Positions 46,658 through 56,656 are shown, numbered from the stretch's first letter. The stretch: 64,000 nucleotides of DNA from Bradyrhizobium sp. NDS-1 (GCF_032918005.1 NZ_CP136628.1:2031501-2095500); one strand, 5' to 3'. Notes: a model not told the origin generated them from the sequence alone. A program made the numbers and translations.

Positions 46658-47083
46658 GTGTACAAGTTTCTTGAGCAGACCGTCGACGGCTACATGACGC
46701 GCGACGTCCGGATGGTGAAGCGCGATCTCGACCTGCTCGAACTCAGCGAGATGTTCGAGCGCGACGATTTCAACTCCTATCCAGTCGAGGACGACGGGCA
46801 GGTCGTCGGCATCGTCACCAAATTCGACATCCTGAAGGGCTTCGCCCTCACGCCGAGCCAGATGCTGCCGCGCTATCACGATCTGACGAGCCGCAAAGTC
46901 GGTGACGTCATGGCGCCTGAATTCATTTATGTCAGTTCCGACACCAAGTTGACGCGCGTGCTCCAGATCATGGTCGAGCACCGCATCAGGAGCGTCATCG
47001 TGCTCAACAGCCGCCAGAAGCTGGTCGGAATCATCGCCCGTGAGGACGTCATCGCCGCACTCAAGGCGACCGCGCGCGACTGA
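46658..47083 (+). CDS. CBS-domain protein
   Basis: 141 aa with two CBS repeats: VDGYMTRDVRMVKRDLDLLE, PVEDDGQVVGIVTKFDILKG, then VGDVMAPEFIYVSSDTKLTR, IVLNSRQKLVGIIAREDVIA. GTG start at 46658 with AGGAGG. CBS pairs bind adenine nucleotides; a regulatory role beside the cbb3 oxidase is presumed from position. Confidence 0.92.
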   Translation: MYKFLEQTVDGYMTRDVRMVKRDLDLLELSEMFERDDFNSYPVEDDGQVVGIVTKFDILKGFALTPSQMLPRYHDLTSRKVGDVMAPEFIYVSSDTKLTRVLQIMVEHRIRSVIVLNSRQKLVGIIAREDVIAALKATARD

Positions 47084-47220
47084 CAGGCCGTCCGCAAATC
47101 GCTCGACTTGAGCTCCATGATTTCACGCAAGCGGTGGTTACCGCGCGCTGCGAGGAGCGCGAGCGGTTGATATCGCTCTCCGACCAGCGGCTGCTTCACA
47201 TTAACAGAAATTCACTGACC

Positions 47221-47234
47221 TTGATTTCAATCAA
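47221..47234 (+). promoter_or_regulatory. FixK box of fixNOQP
   Basis: Perfect TTGA-TTTCAA-TCAA. Centred at about 47227.5, so with the usual -41.5 spacing transcription would start near 47269. This supports the fixN start at 47293 over the ATG at 47251. Confidence 0.93.
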
Positions 47235-47292
47235 GTCCCCGCGAGGTTGAATGTGGTTTCTGGCGCTGTGTTTCTTTCGAAAGAGAATCCGC

Positions 47293-48942
47293 ATGAGCCA
47301 GCCATCTATCTCAAAATCCATGACAACAGGTGAAAGCGGCCTGGCGCTCGTGTTTGCGGTCACCGCCTTCCTCTGCTTGATCGCCTCAGCCAAGGCGCTC
47401 GATGCGCCGTTCGCGTTCCATGCCGCGCTCAGCGCGGCGGCGAGCCTGGCCGCCGTGTTCTGCATCGTCAACCGCTACTTCGATCGGCCGGCAGAGCTGC
47501 CGCCGGCGGAGATCAACGGGCGCCCCAACTACAATATGGGGCCGATCAAGTTCTCGTCCTTCATGGCGATGTTCTGGGGCATTGCGGGCTTCCTTGTCGG
47601 CCTCATCATCGCCTCGCAACTGGCCTGGCCCGCGCTGAACTTCGATCTGCCCTGGACCAGTTTTGGCCGCTTGCGGCCGCTGCACACCTCGGCCGTGATC
47701 TTCGCCTTCGGCGGCAATGTGCTGATCGCAACATCGTTCTACGTGGTGCAGAAGACCTGCCGCGTACGCCTCGCGGGCGACCTCGCACCCTGGTTCGTCG
47801 TGGTGGGCTACAACTTCTTCATCCTGATCGCCGGCACCGGCTATCTGCTCGGCGTCACCCAGTCCAAGGAATATGCGGAGCCGGAATGGTACGCCGATCT
47901 CTGGCTGACCATTGTCTGGGTCACTTATCTCCTCGTCTTCCTCGGCACGATCATCAAGCGCAAGGAACCGCACATCTTCGTCGCGAACTGGTTCTATCTC
48001 GCCTTCATCGTGACGATCGCGGTGCTGCATCTCGGCAATAATCCAGCACTTCCCGTCTCGGTGTTCGGCTCGAAATCCTACGTCGCCTGGGGCGGCATCC
48101 AGGACGCCATGTTCCAGTGGTGGTACGGCCACAACGCGGTCGGCTTCTTCCTGACCGCCGGCTTCCTCGCCATCATGTACTACTTCATCCCCAAGCGCGC
48201 CGAGCGGCCGATCTATTCCTACCGTCTCTCGATCATCCATTTCTGGGCGCTGATCTTCCTCTATATCTGGGCAGGTCCCCATCATCTGCACTACACGGCG
48301 CTGCCGGACTGGACGCAGACGCTCGGCATGACCTTCTCGATCATGCTGTGGATGCCGTCCTGGGGCGGCATGATCAACGGCCTGATGACGCTGTCGGGGG
48401 CCTGGGACAAGCTGCGCACCGACCCCGTGCTGCGCATGCTCGTGGTCTCCGTCGCCTTCTACGGCATGTCGACCTTCGAAGGCCCGATGATGTCGATCAA
48501 GGTGGTCAATTCGCTCAGCCACTACACCGACTGGACCATCGGCCACGTGCATTCCGGCGCGCTCGGCTGGGTCGGCTTCGTCTCCTTCGGCGCGCTCTAC
48601 TGCCTGGTGCCGTGGGCCTGGAATCGCAAGGAGCTCTACAGCGTGAAGCTCGTCAACTGGCACTTTTGGATCGCGACGCTCGGCATCGTCCTCTACATCT
48701 CGGCGATGTGGGTGTCCGGCATCCTCCAGGGCCTGATGTGGCGCGCCTACACCTCGCTCGGCTTCCTCGAATACTCCTTCATCGAGACCGTCGAGGCGAT
48801 GCATCCCTTCTACATCATCCGTGCCGCCGGCGGCGCGCTGTTCCTGATCGGCGCGCTGATCATGGCCTACAATCTCTGGATGACGGTTCGCACAGGCGAA
48901 CAGGAAGTCCAGATGCCCGTCGCTCTTCAGCCGGCGGAGTGA
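47293..48942 (+). CDS. fixN: cbb3-type cytochrome c oxidase subunit I
   Basis: 549 aa, the known FixN length, with about 12 membrane helices. ATG 47293 has AAGAGA six bases upstream; an ATG at 47251 is in frame but lies before the predicted transcription start. Haem and CuB ligands: [55 protein letters not shown] and [20 protein letters not shown]. Catalytic subunit of the high-affinity oxidase for microaerobic respiration, first gene of fixNOQP. Confidence 0.97.
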   Translation: MSQPSISKSMTTGESGLALVFAVTAFLCLIASAKALDAPFAFHAALSAAASLAAVFCIVNRYFDRPAELPPAEINGRPNYNMGPIKFSSFMAMFWGIAGFLVGLIIASQLAWPALNFDLPWTSFGRLRPLHTSAVIFAFGGNVLIATSFYVVQKTCRVRLAGDLAPWFVVVGYNFFILIAGTGYLLGVTQSKEYAEPEWYADLWLTIVWVTYLLVFLGTIIKRKEPHIFVANWFYLAFIVTIAVLHLGNNPALPVSVFGSKSYVAWGGIQDAMFQWWYGHNAVGFFLTAGFLAIMYYFIPKRAERPIYSYRLSIIHFWALIFLYIWAGPHHLHYTALPDWTQTLGMTFSIMLWMPSWGGMINGLMTLSGAWDKLRTDPVLRMLVVSVAFYGMSTFEGPMMSIKVVNSLSHYTDWTIGHVHSGALGWVGFVSFGALYCLVPWAWNRKELYSVKLVNWHFWIATLGIVLYISAMWVSGILQGLMWRAYTSLGFLEYSFIETVEAMHPFYIIRAAGGALFLIGALIMAYNLWMTVRTGEQEVQMPVALQPAE

Positions 48943-48952
48943 GGAGCTTCCC

Positions 48953-49687
48953 ATGTCGTTCTGGACACGCCACCAAGTCTTCGAAAAGAGCTCGATCATC
49001 CTGGTCGTCGGCATTCTGCTAGTGATCGCGATCGGCGGTCTCGTCGAGATCACGCCGCTGTTCTACCTCAAAAGCACGATCGAGGTAGTCGACGGCATCA
49101 GGCCGTACACGCCGCTGGAGCTGGCGGGCCGCAATGTCTACGTCCGCGAAGGCTGCTATCTCTGTCATTCGCAGATGATCCGGCCGCTGCGTGACGAGGT
49201 CGAGCGCTACGGCCACTTCTCGCTGGCCGCCGAGAGCATGTTCGACCATCCGTTCCAATGGGGCTCGAAGCGCACCGGTCCTGACCTTGCCCGCGTCGGC
49301 GCCAAATATTCCGACGACTGGCACGTCGCCCATCTGACCAATCCGCGCGCGATCGTGCCGCAATCGGTGATGCCGGGCTATCCGTTCTTGGCCCAGACCG
49401 AGGTCGATCCGGACACGATCGCCGACCACATGCGCACCTTAAGGACGGTCGGCGTGCCCTATACCGACGACCAGATCGCCAACGCCGGCGCCGACATGAA
49501 GGCCCAGGCCGATCCGGACAATGCCGGCACCGATGCCTTCAGCAAGCGCTACGCCAAGGCGGTGGTGCGCAATTTCGACGGCAAGACCGGCACGCCGACC
49601 GAGATGGACGCGCTGATCGCATATCTGCAGATGCTCGGCACGCTGGTCGACTTCAAGATCTACAACGAGAAAGCCAATCTTCGCTGA
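48953..49687 (+). CDS. fixO: cbb3-type cytochrome c oxidase subunit II (mono-haem)
   Basis: 244 aa. N-terminal membrane anchor ([20 protein letters not shown]), then a periplasmic domain with one haem c site [20 protein letters not shown] and the axial Met in the [11 protein letters not shown] region. Transfers electrons to FixN. It starts 10 bases after the fixN stop. Confidence 0.97.
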   Translation: MSFWTRHQVFEKSSIILVVGILLVIAIGGLVEITPLFYLKSTIEVVDGIRPYTPLELAGRNVYVREGCYLCHSQMIRPLRDEVERYGHFSLAAESMFDHPFQWGSKRTGPDLARVGAKYSDDWHVAHLTNPRAIVPQSVMPGYPFLAQTEVDPDTIADHMRTLRTVGVPYTDDQIANAGADMKAQADPDNAGTDAFSKRYAKAVVRNFDGKTGTPTEMDALIAYLQMLGTLVDFKIYNEKANLR

Positions 49688-49700
49688 GAAGGCATCACCG

Positions 49701-49865
49701 ATGAAAGCCATCCTGACACTCGACAATCTCGCCTCCAGTCTCGTCACCACGATCTGGACGCCGGTCTTCGTCGCGATCTTTCTCGCGATCATCACCTACG
49801 CATTCTGGCCCCGCAACAAGGCTGCGTTCGACGAAGCGGCACGCCTGCCGTTGCGGGAGGAGTAA
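49701..49865 (+). CDS. fixQ: cbb3-type oxidase subunit FixQ (CcoQ)
   Basis: 54 aa single-span membrane protein: MKAILTLDNLASSLVTTIWT, PVFVAIFLAIITYAFWPRNK. Stabilises the oxidase complex. Typical FixQ ending of charged residues (DEAARLPLREE). Between fixO and fixP with 13- and 6-base gaps. Confidence 0.96.
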   Translation: MKAILTLDNLASSLVTTIWTPVFVAIFLAIITYAFWPRNKAAFDEAARLPLREE

Positions 49866-49871
49866 GAGATC

Positions 49872-50747
49872 ATGACCGATCATCATGGCGACATCGATTC
49901 CGTCTCCGGCAGGTCCACGACCGGGCACGAGTGGGACGGCATCAAGGAGCTCAACACGCCGCTGCCGCGCTGGTGGGTGATTACGTTCTACCTCACCATC
50001 GTCTGGGCGATCGGCTACTGGATCGTCTATCCGGCCTGGCCGCTGATCTCCAGCAATACCACAGGACTGTTCGGCTACTCGACACGCGCCGACGTCGCGG
50101 TCGAGCTCGCCAATCTCGAGAAGATCCGCGGAGCCAAGATGGTGGCGCTGGGCGCGGCCTCGCTCGCCGACATCGAGAAGGATCCCGCCTTGCTGGCGCT
50201 CGCCCGGGCCAAGGGCAAGACCGTGTTCGGCGACAATTGCGCGCCGTGTCACGGCAGCGGCGGCGCCGGCGCCAAGGGCTATCCGAACCTGAACGACGAC
50301 GACTGGCTGTGGGGCGGTACGCTCGACCAGATCATGCAGACCATCCAGTTCGGCGCGCGCTCCGGCCACGCCAAGGCGCATGAAGGCCAGATGCTCGCTT
50401 TCGGCAAGGACGGCGTGCTGAAGTCGGACGAGGTCGTCACGGTTGCCAACTACGTGCGGTCCTTGTCGGACCTCCCGACCCGGAAGGGCTATGACGCCGC
50501 CAAGGGCGAGAAGATCTTCGCAGACAATTGCGTCGCCTGTCACGGCGACGGCGGCAAGGGCAACCCGGAGATGGGCGCGCCCAACCTGACCGATAAGATC
50601 TGGCTCTACGGTTCCGACGAGGCAACCCTGATCGAGACCATCAGCCAGGGCCGCGCCGGCGTCATGCCGGCCTGGGAAGGGCGGCTTGATCCTTCCACCA
50701 TCAAGGCCATGGCGGTCTACGTCCACTCGCTGGGCGGCGGAAAATAG
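49872..50747 (+). CDS. fixP: cbb3-type cytochrome c oxidase subunit III (di-haem)
   Basis: 291 aa. Membrane anchor WWVITFYLTIVWAIGYWIVY, then two cytochrome c domains with haem motifs CAPCHGSGG and CVACHGDGG and axial Met candidates in QMLAFGKDG and GRAGVMPAWEGRL. Accepts electrons for the oxidase. Last gene of fixNOQP, followed by a terminator hairpin. Confidence 0.97.
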   Translation: MTDHHGDIDSVSGRSTTGHEWDGIKELNTPLPRWWVITFYLTIVWAIGYWIVYPAWPLISSNTTGLFGYSTRADVAVELANLEKIRGAKMVALGAASLADIEKDPALLALARAKGKTVFGDNCAPCHGSGGAGAKGYPNLNDDDWLWGGTLDQIMQTIQFGARSGHAKAHEGQMLAFGKDGVLKSDEVVTVANYVRSLSDLPTRKGYDAAKGEKIFADNCVACHGDGGKGNPEMGAPNLTDKIWLYGSDEATLIETISQGRAGVMPAWEGRLDPSTIKAMAVYVHSLGGGK

Positions 50748-50761
50748 TGGATCAGCGAACG

Positions 50762-50790
50762 ACGGGGGCAAACAAAAGTGCCCCCGTTTG
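50762..50790 (+). terminator. terminator after fixP, overlapping the fixG promoter
   Basis: ACGGGGGCA (50762-50770) pairs with TGCCCCCGT (50779-50787) over an 8-base loop, followed by only a short T-run (TTTG). The downstream arm runs directly into the FixK box of fixG. Confidence 0.65.
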
Positions 50791-50801
50791 AGCAGGATCA
50801 A
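50788..50801 (+). promoter_or_regulatory. FixK box of fixGHIS
   Basis: Perfect TTGA-GCAGGA-TCAA, starting one base after the terminator stem of fixP and 70 bases before the fixG ATG. Confidence 0.92.
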
Positions 50802-50857
50802 CTGACGCGGCGGCGCCGGGTCTAGGTTTAATCGCACCTCTCGAGACAAATTTCGCG

Positions 50858-52324
50858 ATGAACAAGCCCGTGAACCCGAACGACCTCACATCGGACGACG
50901 ACTACGGGCCGCTCTACGCAACCCACAAGAAGGTGTATCCCCAGAGCATCTCCGGCACCTTCCGCCGGATCAAATGGGGCCTGATGGCGCTCTGCCTCGG
51001 TGTCTACTACGTCCTGCCTTTCGTGCGCTGGAACCGCGGCCTCGGTGCTCCCAGCCAGGCGGTGCTGATCGACCTTCCCAACAGCCGCTTCTATTTCTTC
51101 TTCATCGAGCTGTGGCCGCAGGAGGTCTATTACTTCACCGGCCTCTTGATCGTCGCCGCGGTGGCGCTGTTCCTGATGAACTCGGTTGGCGGCCGCATCT
51201 GGTGCGGCTATCTCTGCCCGCAGACGGTGTGGACCGACCTGTTCTATGCTGTCGAGCGGCTGATCGAAGGCGACCGGCGCGAGCGGATGAAGAAGGACAA
51301 GTCGTCCGATCCGATGAAGCTCGAGCGCATCTCCGAGATCGTGCTCAAGCATTCGATCTGGCTCCTGATCGCCTGGTGGACCGGCGGCGCCTGGGTGCTC
51401 TACTTCAACGACGCGCCGACGCTGGTGAAGGAGCTCGTCACCTTCCAGGCGCCGATGATCGCCTATATCTGGATCGGCATCCTGACTGCTACGACCTATG
51501 TGCTCGCCGGCTCCATGCGCGAGCAGGTCTGCACCTATATGTGCCCGTGGCCGCGGATCCAGGCCGCGCTCACCGACGAATGGGCGCTCAACGTCACCTA
51601 CCGCTACGACCGCGGCGAGAAGCGCACTTCGGTCAAGAAGGCTATCGAGCTGCGCGCGCTGGGCGAGCACGCCGGCGACTGCGTCGACTGCTACCAGTGC
51701 GTCGCGGTCTGCCCCACCGGCATCGATATCCGCAACGGGCCGCAGCTCGAATGCATCCAGTGCGGCCTCTGCATCGACGCCTGCGACAACGTGATGACCA
51801 AGATCGGCCGGCCGAAGCGCCTGATCGGCTACGACAACGACATCAACATCCATCGCCGCCAGGAAGGCAAGGCGCCGCTATATCGTGTCGTCCGTCCCCG
51901 CACCGTCGTCTACAGCGCGATTATCGCGGCCGTCGGCGGCTTCATGCTCTACACGTTGGCGACGCGCAGCCTGCTCGACGTCAACGTGCTGCACGACCGC
52001 AATCCGGTCGCGGTCAGGCTCAGCGATGGCTCGATCCGCAACGCCTATACAGTCCGACTCCTGAACAAGAGCGGCTACGAACGCGTCGTCGCGATCGACG
52101 CGGATGGTCCGGTCAACGTGACGATTCATGTCGTCGGCGTGGATTCGGTGACGCCGGACCGGCCGATGATCGTGATCGCCCGCGACTCCACCAGCGAGCT
52201 GCGGCTGCTCGTTACCGCGCCGGCGGACAGCAATCCGGAGAAGTCGACCCCCGTTCGCTTCCACGTCACCGATATCGGGCTCGGCGAGGTCGCCTCCGCC
52301 ACCGATAATTTTGTCGCTCCTTGA
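50858..52324 (+). CDS. fixG: cbb3 oxidase assembly protein FixG (ferredoxin-like, CcoG)
   Basis: 488 aa. Five or so membrane helices (ALFLMNSVGGRIWCGYLCPQ, SIWLLIAWWTGGAWVLYF), a 2x[4Fe-4S] ferredoxin domain with CVDCYQCVAVCPTGIDIRNG and CIQCGLCIDACDNVMTK, a further TM and a C-terminal periplasmic Ig-like domain. CcoG reduces Cu(II) for oxidase maturation. First gene of fixGHIS. Confidence 0.96.
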   Translation: MNKPVNPNDLTSDDDYGPLYATHKKVYPQSISGTFRRIKWGLMALCLGVYYVLPFVRWNRGLGAPSQAVLIDLPNSRFYFFFIELWPQEVYYFTGLLIVAAVALFLMNSVGGRIWCGYLCPQTVWTDLFYAVERLIEGDRRERMKKDKSSDPMKLERISEIVLKHSIWLLIAWWTGGAWVLYFNDAPTLVKELVTFQAPMIAYIWIGILTATTYVLAGSMREQVCTYMCPWPRIQAALTDEWALNVTYRYDRGEKRTSVKKAIELRALGEHAGDCVDCYQCVAVCPTGIDIRNGPQLECIQCGLCIDACDNVMTKIGRPKRLIGYDNDINIHRRQEGKAPLYRVVRPRTVVYSAIIAAVGGFMLYTLATRSLLDVNVLHDRNPVAVRLSDGSIRNAYTVRLLNKSGYERVVAIDADGPVNVTIHVVGVDSVTPDRPMIVIARDSTSELRLLVTAPADSNPEKSTPVRFHVTDIGLGEVASATDNFVAP

Positions 52325-52342
52325 GAAAGTCCGGAGTTCGCC

Positions 52343-52834
52343 ATGGCATCCGCACCGAAGCCGCTGACCGGAACGAAGGTGTTCCTGATGCTGGTCGCCT
52401 TTTTCGGCGTCGTGATCGGCGTCAACGTGACCATGGCGAAGCTCGCGATCGCGACGCTGCCCGGGACCGACGTCGACAGCCCTTACGCTGCGGGTCTCGC
52501 CTATGACCGCGAGATCTCGGCGGCGCAGGACCAGGCCGCGCGCAAATGGCGGGTCAACGCCCATATCGAGCGGCGCGCCGATGGCGGCGCCGTGCTTCAG
52601 GTCGAAGCGCGCGATGCGAGCGGCCAGCCGATCGCCGGACTGAAATTCGGCGGCCGCCTGGAGCGGCCGACCGACAAGCGCGCCGATCTCGCGGTCGAAC
52701 TCTCCCAGGCCGGCGTCGGCATCTATCGCGGCAGCGTTGCTTCCGTCGCGCCGGGCCAGTGGGATCTCGTGATCGAGGGCGACGCGCGGGGCGAGCGTGT
52801 GTTCATGTCGCGCAACCGCGCGATCCTGAATTGA
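52343..52834 (+). CDS. fixH: cbb3 oxidase maturation protein FixH
   Basis: 163 aa. One N-terminal membrane helix (FLMLVAFFGVVIGVNVTMAK) and a periplasmic FixH domain (SPYAAGLAYDREISAAQDQA, WDLVIEGDARGERVFMSRNR). Needed for assembly of the oxidase. It follows fixG by 18 bases. Confidence 0.95.
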   Translation: MASAPKPLTGTKVFLMLVAFFGVVIGVNVTMAKLAIATLPGTDVDSPYAAGLAYDREISAAQDQAARKWRVNAHIERRADGGAVLQVEARDASGQPIAGLKFGGRLERPTDKRADLAVELSQAGVGIYRGSVASVAPGQWDLVIEGDARGERVFMSRNRAILN

Positions 52835-52845
52835 GAGAACACGCC

Positions 52846-55035
52846 ATGCAGATGACGCGGGATTTTTCCCACTATGTCCGGGCTGCGGGCGAAGGCCTCC
52901 AGCACATCGATCTCGCCGTCGAAGGCGTGCATTGCGCCGGGTGCATGGCGAAGATCGAGCGCGGGCTGTCCGCCATTCCCGACGTCACGCTGGCGCGCGT
53001 GAATCTCACCGACCGGCGCGTCGCGCTGGAATGGAAGCAGGGCACGCTCGATCCGGCCCGCTTCATCGATCGGCTCGAAGAGCTCGGCTACAAGGCCTAC
53101 CCTTACGAGACCGAGAGCGCGGAGGCGACCGAGGTCGCCGAATCGCGCTTCCTGCTGCGCTGCCTCGGCGTCGCCGCGTTCGCCACCATGAACGTGATGA
53201 TGCTGTCGATCCCGGTGTGGTCCGGCAATGTCTCGGACATGCTGCCGGAGCAGCGCGATTTCTTCCACTGGTTGTCGGCGCTGATCGCGCTGCCGGCGGC
53301 GGTCTATGCCGGCCAGCCGTTCTTCCGCTCGGCCTGGCGCGCGCTGTCGGCCAAGACCACCAACATGGACGTGCCGATCTCGATCGGCGTGTGCCTTGCG
53401 CTGGGCATGTCCGTGGTCGAGACTATCAACCACGCCGAGCACGCCTATTTCGACGCGGCGATCATGCTGCTGACTTTCCTCCTGGTTGGGCGCTTCCTCG
53501 ACCAGAACATGCGGCGGCGGACCCGCGCGGTCGCCGGCAATCTCGCCGCGCTCAAGGCTGAGACCGCGGCCAAGTTCGTCGGCCCCGATGAAATCTCGCA
53601 GGTGCCGGTCGCCGCGATTCATCCCGGCGACATCGTGCTCTTGCGGCCCGGCGAGCGCTGCGCCGTCGACGGCACCGTAATCGAGGGGCATTCCGAGATC
53701 GATCAAAGCCTGATCACCGGCGAGACGCTCTATGTCACGGCCGAGCACGACACGCCGGTCTATGCCGGCTCCATGAACATCTCCGGCACGCTGCGGGTGC
53801 GGGTCTCGGCGGCCTCCGAAGCGACGCTGCTCGCCGAGATCACGCGGCTACTCGACAACGCGCTCCAGGCGCGCTCGCGCTACATGCGGCTCGCCGACCG
53901 CGCCTCGCGGCTCTATGCGCCGGTGGTGCATGCGACCGCGCTGATCACCATTTTGGGCTGGGTCATTGCGGGCGCAAGCTGGCATGATGCGATCGTTACC
54001 GGCGTTGCAGTGCTGATCATCACCTGTCCTTGCGCGCTCGGGCTTGCGATTCCGACGGTGCAGACGATCGCCTCGGGCGCGATGTTCAAGTCCGGCGTGT
54101 TGCTCAATTCGGGCGATGCCATCGAACGCCTCGCCGAAGTCGACCATGTCATCTTCGACAAGACCGGCACGCTGACGCTGCCGGATCTCGAAGTCACGAA
54201 CGCGGCCGATATTCCGGCAGATATCCTCGATCTCGCCGGCCGGCTCGCGTTGTCGAGCCATCATCCTGTCGCAGCTGCGGTGGCGCAGGCTGCGGGTGCC
54301 AAATCGCCCATCCTCAGTGCGGTCGAAGAGGCCGGGCAGGGCGTGCGTGCTGTGGTCGATGATGTCGAAATCCGACTCGGCCGTCCGTCTTTCTGCGGTG
54401 CCGAGGCATTGGTCAGTGGCACCGATCTCGATCCAGAGGCGTCCGTCGTGGTCTTCAGCAAGGGCGGCGAAAAGTTCATCCTCTCCGTGCGCCAGGGCCT
54501 GCGTCCGGATGCGCAAGCGGTGATCGCGGCGCTGAAGGCGCGCAACATCGGCATCGAGATCCTGTCCGGCGATCGCGAACCGGCGGTGAGGGCGGCGGCC
54601 GACGCCCTCGGCATTCCCGAGTGGTGCGCCGGCGTCACCCCTGCCGACAAGATCGCGCGGATCGAGGAGTTGAAGCAGCGGGGCGCAAAAGTGCTGATGG
54701 TTGGCGACGGCATGAACGATGCGCCCTCGCTTGCGGCAGCTCACGTCTCGATGTCGCCGATCTCGGGCGCGCATCTCAGCCAGGCGACCGCCGATCTGGT
54801 CTTCCTCGGCCGGCCGTTGGCTCCGGTCGTCGCGGCGATCGACTCTTCGTGCCAGGCGCTGCGCCTGATGCGGCAAAACCTTTGGCTTGCGATCGGCTAT
54901 AACGTCCTGGCGGTGCCGGTCGCGATCAGCGGCGTGGTGACGCCCCTGATTGCGGCGGCGGCCATGAGCGGATCGTCAGTCCTGGTCATGCTAAATTCGC
55001 TGCGCGCACGCAGCACTTCGCGGGGGATCGCGTGA
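52846..55035 (+). CDS. fixI: cation (copper) transporting P1B-type ATPase FixI
   Basis: 729 aa from ATG 52846; the open frame further 5' overlaps fixH. N-terminal HMA domain with LAVEGVHCAGCMAKIERGLS, six to eight membrane helices, the ion site AVLIITCPCALGLAIPTVQT, the phosphorylation motif VIFDKTGTLTLPDLEV, and the hinge VLMVGDGMNDAPSLAAA. Supplies copper for the binuclear centre of FixN (CcoI role). Stop TGA overlaps the fixS ATG by one base. Confidence 0.97.
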   Translation: MQMTRDFSHYVRAAGEGLQHIDLAVEGVHCAGCMAKIERGLSAIPDVTLARVNLTDRRVALEWKQGTLDPARFIDRLEELGYKAYPYETESAEATEVAESRFLLRCLGVAAFATMNVMMLSIPVWSGNVSDMLPEQRDFFHWLSALIALPAAVYAGQPFFRSAWRALSAKTTNMDVPISIGVCLALGMSVVETINHAEHAYFDAAIMLLTFLLVGRFLDQNMRRRTRAVAGNLAALKAETAAKFVGPDEISQVPVAAIHPGDIVLLRPGERCAVDGTVIEGHSEIDQSLITGETLYVTAEHDTPVYAGSMNISGTLRVRVSAASEATLLAEITRLLDNALQARSRYMRLADRASRLYAPVVHATALITILGWVIAGASWHDAIVTGVAVLIITCPCALGLAIPTVQTIASGAMFKSGVLLNSGDAIERLAEVDHVIFDKTGTLTLPDLEVTNAADIPADILDLAGRLALSSHHPVAAAVAQAAGAKSPILSAVEEAGQGVRAVVDDVEIRLGRPSFCGAEALVSGTDLDPEASVVVFSKGGEKFILSVRQGLRPDAQAVIAALKARNIGIEILSGDREPAVRAAADALGIPEWCAGVTPADKIARIEELKQRGAKVLMVGDGMNDAPSLAAAHVSMSPISGAHLSQATADLVFLGRPLAPVVAAIDSSCQALRLMRQNLWLAIGYNVLAVPVAISGVVTPLIAAAAMSGSSVLVMLNSLRARSTSRGIA

Positions 55036-55196
55036 TGGAAATTCTGCTGATCCTAGTTCCGCTGATGCTGGCACTCGGAGGTGCCGGTCTCATCGCCTTC
55101 CTCTGGTCGCTCCGGAGTGGCCAGTATGACGATCTCGAGGGCGCAGCGTGGCGGGCCGTCGGCGAGGACCGGCCGCCGAAGGAGGCGCAGGGTTAG
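55035..55196 (+). CDS. fixS: cbb3 oxidase assembly protein FixS
   Basis: 53 aa single-span protein: MEILLILVPLMLALGGAGLI, AFLWSLRSGQYDDLEGAAWR with the conserved FLWSLRSGQYDDLEG of CcoS. Required for cofactor insertion into the oxidase. Last gene of fixGHIS; an IS remnant begins ten bases later. Confidence 0.95.
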   Translation: MEILLILVPLMLALGGAGLIAFLWSLRSGQYDDLEGAAWRAVGEDRPPKEAQG

Positions 55197-55205
55197 GGCT
55201 AGGTG

Positions 55206-55365
55206 TGGTCTTTCCAGAGGTTGTCCATCTGGTATGAACCGAGCAAGCTGAGGTTGCGAAGCTTCAGTGTTCCAAGAGAGACCAGATGAAAGTCCAGAAG
55301 GCGCCTTTGACGCCCACCGAGAGGCGATGGTGCGGAGTGTCGTCCAGGGCGGGCTTACGGAAGCG
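55206..55365 (+). mobile_element. IS481-type remnant, left copy
   Basis: The stretch TTGTCCATCTGGT..GAACCGAG..AAGCTGAGGTTGCGAAG up to GAGACCAGATGAA, followed by the 5' transposase codons GCGCCTTTGACGCCCA and GAGAGGCGATGGTGCG, recurs at 63093-63262 in the same orientation. Only the IS end and about 30 codons of the transposase are left; the frame is already shifted. Confidence 0.8.
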
Positions 55366-55782
55366 CGCGATGAAATCCGATGCGAGATTGGCGGCCTTGC
55401 GCTGCGTCAAGTTGAAGATCATCGCCAAGTCGTCGTCGTCCGCGAGATTCCAGTACCAGATGTACTGCACGTAGTTCCGTAGCCGCCATAACTGAAGTTC
55501 TCGTGGGGTCACGAAAGGCTGCTGTCCATTTATCCAGGCGCGGTATTCGTAGTCGGCCAGACCGCCGAGCCGTTCCTCGACGTAGGCCTGCAGGATCGCC
55601 TGCCGATCTCCTTTGCCCGCGTTCGGAAATTTCTTCGACGTACAGTAAGCGTGGCATTCGGCAGGAATGGCGCGGGCGACAGTCACGAGCACGTTCGGCA
55701 TGTAGACCAGATCGGTCGGTATCTTCACTTCGAAGTACGCTTCGTAGTCGGTAGGAACGGTGACCGCCTTCGCCATCGACAA
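55264..55782 (-). CDS. hypothetical protein whose 3' end runs into the IS remnant
   Basis: 172 aa. Native-looking residues 1-140: MSMAKAVTVPTDYEAYFEVK, LVYMPNVLVTVARAIPAECH, RLGGLADYEYRAWINGQQPF, YVQYIWYWNLADDDDLAMIF, NLTQRKAANLASDFIARFRK. The last 30 residues (PALDDTPHHRLSVGVKGAFW and on) are the reverse strand of the IS481 transposase start, so the original C terminus was lost. LTQRKAANLASDFIARF may be a helix-turn-helix. No family recognised. Confidence 0.6.
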   Translation of the reverse strand: MSMAKAVTVPTDYEAYFEVKIPTDLVYMPNVLVTVARAIPAECHAYCTSKKFPNAGKGDRQAILQAYVEERLGGLADYEYRAWINGQQPFVTPRELQLWRLRNYVQYIWYWNLADDDDLAMIFNLTQRKAANLASDFIARFRKPALDDTPHHRLSVGVKGAFWTFIWSLLEH

Positions 55783-56656
55783 TTCTCGTGTCCCCTGAGC
55801 AACTCGGAGTCGCTACTACGCCCCTATAGGATACAACGAGAGAATGCAACGCCGCGAGAGATGTAGAAGCGTTTCTCGTTTGAAATGCGTCGATTAGTCC
55901 GCCCATCGAGCGTCACATCGATGCCGCAAAAGGCCCGTGTCCCGGATGACACGCTGGCGGCGGGGTCCACAGGGGCACGGCCGAGACGCTACTCAGATAG
56001 TGTTCAATGCTGGGAGTGTTGGCGCGCTGCGATTTCGTTGCGGCGTTCTCAGAGAAAAAACTGGCTCGCCGGTGAGCTTCTCGGCAGCCAAACGTGGGTT
56101 TATGCTGCGCTCGGATTCTTAGCGATTTCAGAGGCTTGCAAGGCCGAGCTGCACAGTAAAGCGCATTTCGGGACCGCCTGTGCTCTTCAGCTTGGCCAGG
56201 TTTCAAAACCATCAAGGGGAGCCCAGTTGCAGATGTGTTTGCAGACAGCCTGTGACCTTCAGGTTATGAGCCCCGTCACAAGGCGCAAAAAGCCCAATCT
56301 TTTCAATCTTCAAGCGGGCGCTTCGTGCCAGTTCTGTGCCGTGGAGAGAACAGCTACGGCTGGTAATTATTGTGAGTCCTTCCCGCGGGCTTGGGCCGCG
56401 AAGAGGTGGATACATAAGAGTGATCAAAGGCGGGGCCGATCCCTTGCCGTCGGAGTTGCCAACTGTCCTAGCTGACTCCTTCTGCGAAGCACCGATCTGG
56501 AAGAATTTTCTAATCGCATACGCCGTTATGTTGCCCCGCAGCCACGATCGCCTCCGCTGGAATACGGAGTGAAGCATACCCTTAGTTATCAACTGCGAAT
56601 TGTTTACTTCCAAGTTTCGCGTCCATAGTATCTGTGCGGGGTTTGGGGGACGACCA
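55783..56656. other. low-coding stretch upstream of the four-gene operon
   Basis: About 870 bases. Frames on both strands (a 196-codon plus frame from 55885 and a 133-codon minus frame to 56212) lack natural composition and starts. GC is lower than in the core. It should contain the promoter of the operon, but I see no clear elements. Confidence 0.45.

Noticed and set aside
47386..49053. Long 555-codon minus-strand frame opposite fixN
   Set aside because: Antisense shadow of fixN: His/Arg/Glu-rich, no domain, caused by high third-position GC. The same applies to frames opposite fixP, fixG and fixI.
55885..56475. 196-codon plus-strand frame
   Set aside because: Cys/Trp/Arg-rich string with no domain and no ribosome binding site; the opposite 133-codon frame is equally poor.
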